Source of the DNA: Elephas maximus indicus | Lineage: Eukaryota > Chordata > Mammalia > Proboscidea > Elephantidae | Assembly: GCF_024166365.1 (NCBI RefSeq) | Contig: NC_064822.1 | Location: 108,930,823-108,994,822 of the forward strand | DNA: 64,000 nucleotides | Reading direction: 5' to 3' | In this document: one piece after another, positions 21,311 through 50,932 of the stretch | How the letters are laid out: each line of letters opens with the position of its first letter | Position numbering within the stretch: the first letter of the stretch is position 1 | Program-made: the position numbers and the translations under genes | The notes under the pieces: generated by a model | What the model saw: the letters and a program-made list of their open reading frames with translations, nothing else | The model's database searches: none | What the model was told of the DNA's origin: nothing

Positions 21311-22330
21311 AAAAGGTAGATGAGAGTTCAGATGCTTCTGAACCTCCTACATAGTTTACTATGTAAAAGTCTGAAAGCAGCAGGAAATGGGAGATGGGGC
21401 TGGAGGAAAGAGTGGACCTGAGAGATGTTTCTGAGGTGGAACCCATAGGACTTGGGGATGGAGTGTGGGCTTGAAGAACAGGAAAGGAGTACGTTTATTT
21501 GGCTGTAACGTGTCTATGGCTTGTCCCTGTGGAGAATTATATGAAAAAAAAAAATGCTTGAGGTATTCCTGTATTTTACCACTAGCTTCTGATATTAGAA
21601 AATCCAAGGTCAAGGTCTGCTTTTCCAGTCTTGGGTTTGGGGGCAATTCTAACTTTTTTCCCCCAATCACTCTATTTTCATCAGCTCCTTTTCCTTTTTT
21701 GAGGAGAAGAGAGATGTGGGCGGGGGACGGGATGGGATGGGGGTAGGGTGGATCGTGAGATGAAGAGAAATAAATGTTGACAAACCAGAAATAAGGAAGA
21801 CTACGAGAAGGGGTGAAAAGGGGAAAAATAAAACCAGAAAACAGAAAAAATAGAGGAAGAGAATTCACTGATTCCCCCCCCACCTCTAACCATGGAGAGC
21901 AGAATTCTCCCCTTTCTAGCATTTCTAAGCCATATGCAGAGCACCTTTTTTGTTTTGTTACTATTGTTTCTCAAAAGTTTAACTCTTTAAAAGTTAAAAA
22001 TGATACATGTACTTGGGGGAAAATTATGCCATTTTTAATAGGATGTTCAGTGAAAAGTAAGGCTCTCTTCTTATCCCAGATTTCTAGCTTCTTCCTCAAA
22101 GGTAACCACAACTGCCAGATTCTTCTGCAAACTTCTAGAGCTATTCTGTGCATAGTCAAGCTCTACCTTTCAATTTCTACCTCACATTGTTCTGTTCCTA
22201 TTGCCCCCCGCCCCCGCCTCCCCGTATCAAATGGGAGCATACCATAGCCCTCTTTTGGGCCTACCTTTTTCTCATTTAACCATCTATCTTGGATTTGGTT
22301 CCCTATCAGTGCATGTAGATAGACAATATT
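21311..22330. other. Intergenic sequence without a recognised gene
   Basis: Open frames of 144-187 codons on opposite strands overlap here but have low-complexity, unconstrained sequence, no homologous domain and no splice context. I read them as chance. Confidence 0.5.
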
Positions 22331-22334
22331 CTTT

Positions 22335-22570
22335 TTTTTAAATAATTTTTATTGTGCTTTAAGTGAAAGTTTACAAATCAAGTCAGTCTCTCACACATAA
22401 ACTTATATACACCTTACTACATACTCCCATTTACTCTCCGCCTAATGAGTCAGCCCACTCCTTCCTTCCAGTCTCTCCTTTCGTGACCATTTTGCCAGTT
22501 TCTAACCCCCTCTACCCTCCCATCTCCCCTCCAGACAGGAGATGCGACAACATTCTTTTAACAGCTTCAA
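22335..22570 (-). mobile_element. Afrotherian L1-like 3' end, copy 1
   Basis: On the minus strand this ends in 'cttaaagcacaataaaaatt', an AATAAA plus A-rich tail, with a purine-rich block upstream (plus 'ctcccctccagacaggagat'), as in L1 3' untranslated regions. Two related copies follow at 22,582 and 32,795. Family assignment is by character, not by name. Confidence 0.6.
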
Positions 22571-22581
22571 CTTACTCAGGC

Positions 22582-22900
22582 AACTTAAAAAAATTTTTAT
22601 TGTGCTTTAAGTGAAAGTTTATGAATTGAGTCAGCCTCTCATACAAAAATTTATATACACCTAATAAGACAGCACACTCCTCCTCTTCACCCTCTATTTC
22701 CATGTCCATTCAGACAGCTGTCCCCCTCTGGTTTCTCATCTCCCCTCCCGACAGGAGCTGCCCAGATAGTCTCATGTGTCTACTTGAGCCAAGAAGCTCA
22801 CTCCTCGCCAGTATCATTTTCTATCATATAGTCCAGTCCTATCCCTGCCCGAAGAGTTGGCTTTGAGAATGGTTTCTGTCTTTCAACCAATTTTTTTATT
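22582..22900 (-). mobile_element. Afrotherian L1-like 3' end, copy 2
   Basis: The same repeat, longer. Plus-strand landmarks are 'ttattgtgctttaagtgaaa', 'cccgacaggagctgcccaga', 'tctcatgtgtctacttgagc' and 'ccgaagagttggctttgaga'. It lies in tandem with copy 1, both in minus orientation. Confidence 0.6.
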
Positions 22901-22975
22901 GCAGTGAACTTCTTTATACACGTATCTTTCCCAGAGGTTGAAAAATTGCGTGCCCATGGACTATATCTGGCCCTC

Positions 22976-22976
<1 letters not shown>

Positions 22977-23045
<69 letters not shown>

Positions 23046-23046
23046 A
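22977..23046. repeat. (TA)n-(TG)n microsatellite
   Basis: About 26 TA dinucleotides followed by a short TG tract and a poly-T/poly-G run. Long TA tracts are cruciform-prone and length-unstable. Confidence 0.93.
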
Positions 23047-24014
23047 TGTATTTTTTTGGGGGGGGAGAGACCGCTTATTGTGTTAAATATTAGAAATTTT
23101 CACATAAAGATTGAGATTTCAAGCTGGAAACTGGCAAGTGGTCTCACATTCCCGAAGGCAGAAATTCTGGCCTTGAGTAGCAGTTATTTCTTAGATGGGT
23201 CCTGTAGTCTAAGGCTTCCCACAGTCTTTTCAACTCCTTGTCTTGCTATAGAGTTAGGGTTCATCCAGTTACAGTACTTGCCTGAATCCTGAGAGCACTG
23301 GGTTTGTGCACCCTGGTTTTGTATATCAGTATAAGCTTCTGTAAAGATGGAGTTCTTAACTGTTTTTATCTTATACCTTTACCACCCTGTGTCCAAGACA
23401 GCATCTGGAATTATGCCATTCTCTTCTTAAAAAGAAACTAAGATTTCCACACAATTTAAAACCCATGAGATCTAAAATACAAGTAGATATTTTAGCTTCA
23501 GTAACTGCAAATAAGGGGATGTGTTTTTTATCTAGTTTACTGCCTTTTGGGAATTGTCTCCCTATATCAAGTTGCTCTGTGGCCCTAGGCAAGTCACTGT
23601 CTTGGTTAGCTTGTTTCTCCTTCTGAGAAGAAGTTATCAAGTCATAAAATTATCAGGTATTGCTATTAGGAGCACCCCATCTTTCTCTTCCAAAACTGGC
23701 TGCCATTGTTGGCCAGCCCCAAGTAGGAACCACATTAGGAGAGGATGATGATATTTTATTAACTTTTTTTTCATATTAAGGAGAAAAATATTTCTCTTTT
23801 CTTTACTACAGAACGATTGAGTTTTTTTGTCTATTAACATAAGGCACTTAGATACTACTATAAAACACAGTAGTACTTTATAAACTCATCTATCACAACA
23901 AAACGTGTGTTTTTATCAGAAAAATTTTTGGTATTAAAGTTTCCTATCTTCCAAAGGTGTGAATGAGATAAAGCAAACCTCCTCCTAGTGAAGGTGGGTG
24001 AGGGGGTTGGAATC

Positions 24015-24225
24015 AGCTTTTATTGAGCTTTTACTGTATTCCTTGTGCTCCGCAGGTATGTTACGTACATTAACCCAGTTGGTTCTCAGTAAAACCTGAA
24101 GGCAGAAAACAGGCTAAAAGAGGATGAGTAAATTGCTTAGGAACACTCAACTGGTAGAGTTTGGATTTGAATCTAGAACTTTCTGACTCCAAAGTCCCAC
24201 ACTGTCCTCTGTACCCCATATCCTC
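24015..24225 (+). repeat. MIR SINE
   Basis: 'ttattgagcttttactgtat', 'gtgctccgcaggtatg', 'aggatgagtaaattgcttag' and 'tttggatttgaatctagaac' follow the MIR order with divergence. Confidence 0.75.
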
Positions 24226-25104
24226 CTTTCCTTCTTCCAAATGACTCCTTGCTTTGCCCTTCACAGTGCTTTGCTTAGAACTCATTCATACCACTACTAC
24301 ACTGAACCATGGATTGGAGGATGTGGGTGTTCTGCTGACATTGGAGTTCCTTGATGTCTGGGACCTTGTATTTTATTAACTTCTAACTTGAACTCTGACC
24401 CCTCACATTAGAAATTATTTCATGGATAGCCACTCACCTTCACTCCAGCTTTCAGAGCCTGGGGGTATAAAATGACCCAACTCCAAAATCTTGAGGGGAA
24501 ACTGACCTTTAGCCCAGGCCTCATAGTAAGCTTGTTCCCTAGTTTGCCTTTTTCTGGGTATCCTAACATTTTCCTACTTTCTTCCCTCTCTCAGTATTTG
24601 GTCTCCCTCTCGCCTTTGCCAAATGAGACTTCTTTTTATTTCTATCTTACATTGTTCCTACTGCCCACCCCCTCATTTAGGGGGTGGGTAAAGAGGCATT
24701 GGAGTTCCCAAGTCTTATTTTCCGCTTCAGGAAGCTATCCCCCTTCAGGTGACTCCGCTGAATTGGAACTGCCCGATAAAACTTAACTGATATTAAGGCC
24801 AGAACAGATGCCCAAAGGACTTGAACAAGTTACAATAATACCCCTGTATCTGCTGTCTCCTTCAATTTTCTCCTTATTTTGCTTTACTTCTTGCCAGAGC
24901 TCCTCTCTGGTTTTTTAAAAAAACTTTTTAATGTGCAAACTCTTATCTTCCCATCACCTAGCTCCAATAATAATCAGCATTTTGCTGATCTTGTTCCATT
25001 CCATATCATATTTTTCCCAATTTTTATTATGAAAATTGTAATAAAAAGTTTAAAGAGCAGTACAATGATGATCACCCATATACCAACCACCTAGATTTAA
25101 TACC

Positions 25105-25278
25105 AAAAAACCAAACCAAACCCAGTGCCGTCAAGTCGATTCTGACTCATAGCGACCCTATAGGATGGAGTAGAACTGCCCCATAGAGTTTCCAAGGAGC
25201 GCCTGGTGGATTTGAACTGCCGACCCTTTGGTTCACAGCCGTAGCACTTAGCTGCTACGCCACCAGGGTTTCCCTAGA
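25105..25278 (-). repeat. AfroSINE
   Basis: Minus-strand copy with the full tail 'ccaaaaaaccaaaccaaacc'. The sequence 'cctagattta' is repeated on both sides (about 25,090 and 25,275), a likely target duplication. Confidence 0.9.
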
Positions 25279-25807
25279 TTTAACAGTTATTAACATTTTG
25301 TCATATGTTTTATCGATACACCTATGTGAACCATTTGAAAGTGTATACATCATGATTCTTCACCTTTAAATATTTCATCAAGCCCCTCCTAAGAAGAATT
25401 TTGCCTACATAAACACAATTTCATTATCAAGCTTAAGAAAATTAGATATACTTCCTAATCTAATATTCAGTTCATGTTCAAATTTCCTCAATTGTCTCAA
25501 AAAAGTCTTACATATATATTTTTCCAAACCAGGATCCAAATAAAATCCACACATTATAACATTACTTTTGGTCAGTATGCTTTTTTAAATTTCTCCTATC
25601 TACCTGATATGTTTTTAAAGAGACCAGGCTAGTTGTTTTGTAGAATGCCCCACATTCTGGAGCTGCTGATTATTGTAGTGTGGTGGTTTTTAACTTGTTT
25701 CTTTATATCTTCTATATCTCCTGTAAATTGGAAATTAGATCTAAAGGATTGATTAGATTTAGATTCTTTTGGCAAGAATACTTAATAGATGATGATGTGT
25801 ACTTACC

Positions 25808-25972
25808 TGGAAACCCTGGTGGTGTGGTGGTTAAGTGCTAGGTTGCCAACAAAAAGGTTGGCAGTTTGAATTCACCAGGAGTTCCTTAGAAATTCTATGG
25901 GGCAGTTCTATCTGTCCTGTGAGGTTGCTATGAGTCAGAATCGACTTGATGGCATGGGGTTTGGTGTACTTA
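25808..25972 (+). repeat. AfroSINE
   Basis: Plus-strand copy from 'ggaaaccctggtggtgtggt' to 'atggcatggggtttggtgt'. The flanking 'gtgtacttac'/'gtgtacttat' suggests a target duplication. Confidence 0.9.
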
Positions 25973-26499
25973 TTGCATCTTATCAAGGACCACACAATGT
26001 TGTGATGCAAAACGTTATTACTTGGTAGGGTGGTGACTCCACTGAAAAGTTATGTTTTTCACTGTGTGACTTGCAAATAACATTTGGGGTGATATTTGGT
26101 AGCATAACATCTTGTTCTCTAACAGCCTTTCACTTAAAGTTTCGATGATCGATGATCCTTGCCTGAATGAATTATTTCATTCTGGGTTGCAGAATGGTGA
26201 TTTTCTAACTCTTTCATTCTAGATTTATTAGCTAGACTTCTTTAAAAAAAGAGGTTTCTCTTAGCAACTGTGGATGAACTACTGTTTTTCCTAAAAAGGG
26301 AGGGTAATCGCTCAATTCCTTCCTTTTAATTACCAATTTTCAGACTGAAGAGTTGGTGTAATAGCCACCTCCAATGTGGAGAATTAGTTTTTTTTTTTTC
26401 CTTTTTTCGAGTATTGCTGTGTACTACTGGGTTTTCCCGTCTCAGCATTCTCTTGACACCCATACCTTTTTCTTCTCCCCTAGTTCCGTGACGACTGCA

Positions 26500-27620
26500 C
26501 CTCTCTCGGCACTTGCACCTGAGCTTTCCAACCAGTCCGCTAGGGGTCACTAGTTCCCTCCCCGCCCCAACGTGGTCGCTCTATCATACATCTCACCATC
26601 CCCTACCAGTCGTCTCGCTAGTGTCAGTGCTGTCCGTGGAGCCGCTCTAGGCTCTGGGGAGGCCGTCTGCATTGCGTGGGGAAGGTTTGGAGGACGCAGT
26701 CGACTCGCCGGCCCCCGGGCGGTTAGCGCTTCCGGGGTCGAAGGGTGCGCGGGGTTGAAAGCGGGCCGCTCCGCCCCGTCCCCCTCCCAGACCAGCAGAG
26801 GCAGCAGCCGGAGCAGCCGCCGCCTGCGCCCTCTCCCGCCCGCCCGCCCGCCCTCCGCCGCCCTCCACCCGCCCCGGGGTCTCTTTCCCCCTTCCTTCTC
26901 CTCCTCCTCCACCCCCCCCTTCCTCCTCCGCCCGCCCGCGGGGCCCCCCTTGTCTTCCCGCCCGCCCCTATTGTTCCGCCCCCGGCCTCCCGCCCTTCCC
27001 CTTCCCGCCCGCTCCCCTTTTACCCCTCAGTCGCCTCGCGCCTGCAGGTAAGCTTAAAAATTACCCCTCCGCCCCGGGCTATAACGCCTGTTTCGCTTCT
27101 TGCTACGTTTTTTAGCGGGCTCCAGTCCTCGTCACGAGCCCCGGCCTCGCGTAGTCCCGTGTAAGCGCCTACTCCTTCATTGCCTGGCCGGCCATTCACG
27201 CGAGGCCCTGGCTCCAGCGCGGCCTAGTAGGCCTCGCGCAGGGCCTAATCCCCCCTCCCCCCGCCTTTTCCCGGTGGCGGCTGCGCAGGAGTCAAGGAGG
27301 GCGCGCGCGCGGCAGGGGGGGCGGCGGTGGATTTGTTGGTTGAGGGGGGTGGGGGAAGGCGATGGCCGGCTTGCTGGCCCGGCGGGTGAGCGCGGCTCCC
27401 CGCGGGGGTCAGGCGCTGGCGCAGCCACACGAGGAGGCGCTACGAGTCCGGCCCCTCCCCCTGGATCGCAGCGCCCCCCCCTGACCGAACCGTTTATTTT
27501 TTCCCCCTCTTTTTTAGTCGGGGGAGGGGGGGCTTTTTTTTTTTTTCTTCAAGTGGAAAATGCTTGGATGACCGAGGGGAGGGGGGCTGCCGAGTTAAAG
27601 AAAGGGTAGACGGGCTCCCA
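26500..27620 (+). promoter_or_regulatory. PCBP2: PCBP2 CpG-island promoter
   Basis: Abrupt shift to very high G+C with many CpG dinucleotides, GC boxes ('ccgccccgtccccctccc', 'cgcccccggcc') and no TATA box. It surrounds the non-coding first exon and the start of intron 1. Such TATA-less CpG islands drive broadly expressed genes, which fits a ubiquitous RNA-binding protein. The exact start site is not visible. Confidence 0.85.
26770..27047 (+). other. PCBP2: PCBP2 non-coding exon 1 (5' leader)
   Basis: Ends at a strong donor CCTGCAG|gtaagc at 27,047/27,048. The 5' limit is estimated. The last 230 nt are strikingly C/T-rich, with repeated CCCGCC, CCTCCT and C5-C8 runs. Long frames across this region are GC-skew artefacts without a known protein. 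Confidence 0.7.
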
Positions 27621-29254
27621 GTTATCGAGTTATTCAGGACGTTGTCTGGGGTAACGAATTTTGAAATTACAAAATGCCTGCCGGTGTAGACCCAGACCGA
27701 GCTATTTATAGGAGAAGGAGTAATAGACTGCAGGATTAACAGCTGGATTGCTGGGATTGGGTACATTTGTGTTGACCTAGACAGGAGAAAAGTATGACCG
27801 GCATTTCTTAGATTACTTGGGTGGGTTGGAGTTAGAAATGCATCTTTGTGTCTTACCTCAAGAAATGGGTTCAAATAGGTTTTCAGTTTCCCTTAGAAGT
27901 TGCATGTGTGTGGTATTTGGAAAGTGCTTCCTATTACATTTGAGTGGGGTTCAGGAATTAAGCTGACAGATTTTTACCGTATTTCATTTAAAAGAATAAT
28001 TTTTATGGACGTAATGCTCTCCCTCACCAAGCACTATTGTGTTTCCGTGAGAGGAAAATAGTGAATTCTGGGATTTTGCCCATAATTATATTCTGAAAAC
28101 GGGGTTATGAAGTGCTTTAAATATGCAAGACTTCTCTTTTATATTTATTTATTCTCTAGGTAACCACGGGGCAGTTGCCCATAATGAGAATGATAACACT
28201 TTAATATTTAGGGTATGAGCTTTGTATTAGAACAAGGTTTAAAAGGTGGCTGGTTTTGCGAAGGGGGAGAACTAGCATCCAGGAGATGTTATTGACATTG
28301 AGTTTTGAAAGGCTGGATAGTGAAAATGTCATTGGAGAAATTTAGCAAATTGAAGAGATCCTTTAGGTCCTGGTGAGGCATTGAAGGTAAAGGTGTATCC
28401 AAAACCGAAATCTATTTTTTAAACATGGACTAATTAGTTATTCCAAGCAGTAATGTTAGGAACATTATTTTAGAGAATAGTTAAGGAAGGCATGTTACTG
28501 CTGCTGTTTAAAACAATCACAGAATAATTTTAGCAATAGTTTTAATTGTTTTCTTTGGAAGAAAATTTTGTCAAATCTGTGTTACTGTCAAGTTGGGTTA
28601 AGAGAGGAGATAGGAAAAGGACTTAGCCTGTACTTAATGTATTATTTGAATCGTTTTCCAAGAGGAATGTGGAACCCCAGCCTGAATGGAAGACATTTCA
28701 AATAGTGCCTTTTTCAGTGGGGTTGTTGACTTAAATCTTTGTATATTGTTTGCCATCTGTCAGCATTTTGAAATTTGTGTTATACATCTCAGTTTCTCTA
28801 GTAGAAATTGCTGCTACTAAGAACAGGGAAGCCAAAAGTCATTTGTCCTCACTGTATGTAGGTGGTTAATTTGAGGATTGCCCTCATGATTTTCAGGTGT
28901 ACCTGTATCCTGTTGAGGCTTATTCTGCTGAAGGACAACTGGTGCACGTTCAGCAGTTCCCTTAGAACAGTTGCCAATTGAAGGAACTGTATTCATCCTG
29001 AGAGTCAGCGAAACCCTACCTAACTAATGAGCAGATTGGAAAGTCGCCTACCCTGCCCTGTAATAGAACCTGAGCTGTAAATGTTGGTCATTATGCCCTT
29101 ATGCCAGATGTATGCAAATCCCCTGTCTAATAGGCTGTTAAAGAGTCAATTAGAAAACAATAATGGGGAAAATAACTGGGAAATATTTCCTGTCCCCCCC
29201 CCTTTTCTGATTTTGGTCATGTTTGCATTTCAGTTTTTGGCTTTCCCCCACCAG
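27048..29254 (+). other. PCBP2: PCBP2 intron 1
   Basis: About 2.2 kb. The first 550 nt are still CpG-rich, and the remainder is unique sequence with no SINE or LINE that I recognise, unlike most of the window. No second gene seen. Confidence 0.6.
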
Positions 29255-29306
29255 TGACCAAAGACTTGACCACTCAAAAGTCCATCTCCCCAGAACACTG
29301 CTCGAC

Positions 29307-49092
<19,786 letters not shown>

Positions 49093-49650
49093 AACAATGC
49101 AGATCCATCCATAATCCCTTTCTGCTGTTCACCACCACCCATGACCCATCTGTGTCGTTTCTGAACAGTCAGCGATTCCAGGTTTTAAATAGTTTGTAAA
49201 TTTTCGGTTTCTACACTTTATCATCCACTCGTGATTTTTTAATTAAAGCGTTTTAATTCCTTTCTTTGTTCAGCTGTTAATGCTGAGATCCATATTTAGT
49301 TTTATAAGCTTCTCCCTGTTTTTTTTTGGCTCATGAATTTTTTTTTTCTGTTTGTCATGGATATGTAAGAGTGGAATATTAATACATTTCAGTTTAGTTC
49401 TGTAATGTCAGGAATTTTTCAAAAAAATTAAAAGATGGACTGGAGCTTTTCCTTTGTGAATAGAAACTGGATGCCACAGTGATTCATGTGGGTTTTATTC
49501 CTGTTGTCTTGCTGTTATTTTTGTACCTTTTATCTCTCAAAGGACAAGGACCCTGCTTGGGTTTTAAATGGAAGTCTTTATTCCAATTAAGATGTTTTCT
49601 TCTGTTTAACCACTCCATCTTTTTTTGTGGCTCTTAATCCTGTCTGTTCT
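49093..49650 (+). other. PCBP2: PCBP2 3' untranslated region
   Basis: T- and A/T-rich sequence with ATTAAA hexamers at 49,242-49,247 and 49,427-49,432 but no AATAAA. The true end is undetermined and may extend further toward the convergent MAP3K12 gene. Confidence 0.65.
49427..49432 (+). terminator. PCBP2: Candidate poly(A) signal ATTAAA
   Basis: The commonest variant hexamer, in 'aaaaaaattaaaagatgg', within the T-rich 3' region of PCBP2. An alternative lies at 49,242. Confidence 0.4.
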
Positions 49651-50780
49651 TGACATAATAGTTATAGCCAGCTGGTTGTGCCCTTGGTTGGTCCCTGTAA
49701 AACTTGTGCCCCACAGGTTGGGGATTAGTCTTTTCTAGGATATATCTGTGAGTAGTAGGCAAGTACTGCTGCTTGCACTGGGCAGGGGTGGGGCTAATAG
49801 ACACGCATGCGTGTGGCAGCTGCCAAACATGCCTGGCTGGCTAGGATTCATGTTGTCCAGGCCTACACATTTTAAACTAAAAACTTGTCTCTCCTCTATG
49901 TGTTATAATAACTGTTCATTTACAGTCCTCTCTCCATAACAAGGCTGGGTGTTAAAGATCTACTGCCCTTCTACTAAAATCATTTAGGTGCATTTCCTGC
50001 CATTTTTGCAGATAAGTTTAGGTTGGAGCTCGAAGTGATGTTCATTTAGTGAGAAGAGGCACAAAAGGGGAAGTGACTTGTCCAGAGTCCTCAGATAAGG
50101 TCAGGAGCCCAAGGCCCCTACTTACCATGTATGTTACCCCATTCATTCACCAAGAAAACCCTCAACAGCTGTGCCTGCATGGAGTGGTTATATTTCATTG
50201 TTTTTCACAGGGGTTACAATATGACAGTCCCCACCCAAATCAGGCACCAGGATAGAATCAGGGGCTTGAACAGTACCCCAGCCCTTCAACCTGAGCCATC
50301 ACATGCTATCACAGTCTCCTAACCTTCCCCATGGCCCTTAGCCAGGGTTTGGGCAGAGAAATGGAAAGACAAAAAAATGAGTTATATTGCCACCTGAGAA
50401 ACCTCAGAGGGGAGGACCCAGCCTTAGTCTCCCTCCTCCCAAGTGCAAAATGTGTAAACAGAGTAAACGGAAAACAGAAAAAGTGCGGTCTAAGTGGTTC
50501 CCTCTCCTGCTCCCTGGGATGGTGAAAGGTATAGAGGAACATAGGCGATAAGCCTGGCTTTTTTCTATTGCCTAACCACTTGCTGAACATAAGGAATGGG
50601 TTGAAGCAGGAAGGGGGCCAGCTTCCCCTTACCCACAGCTCTAGGGTAGTACTTGTCATTTCTACAGCTGCCAGCAACCCTAGAGTGTTATCAGGTGAAT
50701 TGGTAAGGGGTGGGGAGTGTCAGTCTCCCTTGAGCTGACTTAAGGCTGGGATAGCCCTGTCTCGGTTGATTATGTGGCGC
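49651..50780. other. PCBP2-MAP3K12 convergent intergenic region
   Basis: No gene recognised. Possible extended 3' untranslated sequence of either gene. A small 'MIR-like' trace may lie near 50,000-50,110 ('gtccagagtcctcagataag'). Overlapping open frames of 60-122 codons show no domain. Confidence 0.45.
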
Positions 50781-50833
50781 ATATATATTATTTATATAAA
50801 TATTTTTCTATGTACAGGGAATAATCGTGGCTT
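50781..50833 (-). other. MAP3K12: MAP3K12 3' untranslated start, AU-rich
   Basis: Read on the minus strand, the first 53 nt after the stop include AAAAATATTTATATAAAT then ATATATATG, an AU-rich block with ATTTA cores. No canonical AATAAA is seen; the 3' end is not fixed. Confidence 0.55.
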
Positions 50834-50932
50834 TCATGGAGGGAGGGAGGCTGGAGGCTGCAAGGCATCGCCGTTGTTGGAGTTGTCCAGTTCAGTGCTG
50901 TCACAGTCTGAATCCTCAGGATTGGGAGGGCC
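50834..50932 (-). CDS. MAP3K12: MAP3K12 coding exon 13 (C-terminus)
   Basis: Residues 861-892: [20 protein letters not shown] then [12 protein letters not shown] and TGA. Acceptor 'tccttaacag'. A conserved family ending. Confidence 0.95.
   Translation of the reverse strand, partial: GPPNPEDSDCDSTELDNSNNGDALQPPASLPP

Larger units (their letters stand above)
24905..26260 (-). mobile_element. Old L1 (L1M-type) fragment interrupted by two SINEs
   Basis: Landmarks 'taataatcagcattttgctg', 'atcaagcttaagaaaattag', 'ccaggatccaaataaaatcc' and 'gattgattagatttagattc' are typical of old L1 3' sequence in reverse orientation. SINEs at 25,105 and 25,808 split it. The subfamily is not assigned. Confidence 0.55.

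Noticed and set aside
21359-22247. 187- and 144-codon frames on opposite strands between PRR13 and PCBP2
   Set aside because: No domain, no homologue I recognise, no codon-like constraint and no splice context; antisense to one another.
26572-27164. Long plus- and minus-strand open frames (up to 159 codons) over the PCBP2 CpG island
   Set aside because: They arise from high G+C lacking stop codons. Composition is low-complexity Pro/Ser/Arg, several frames are open at once, and the segment overlaps the non-coding first exon.
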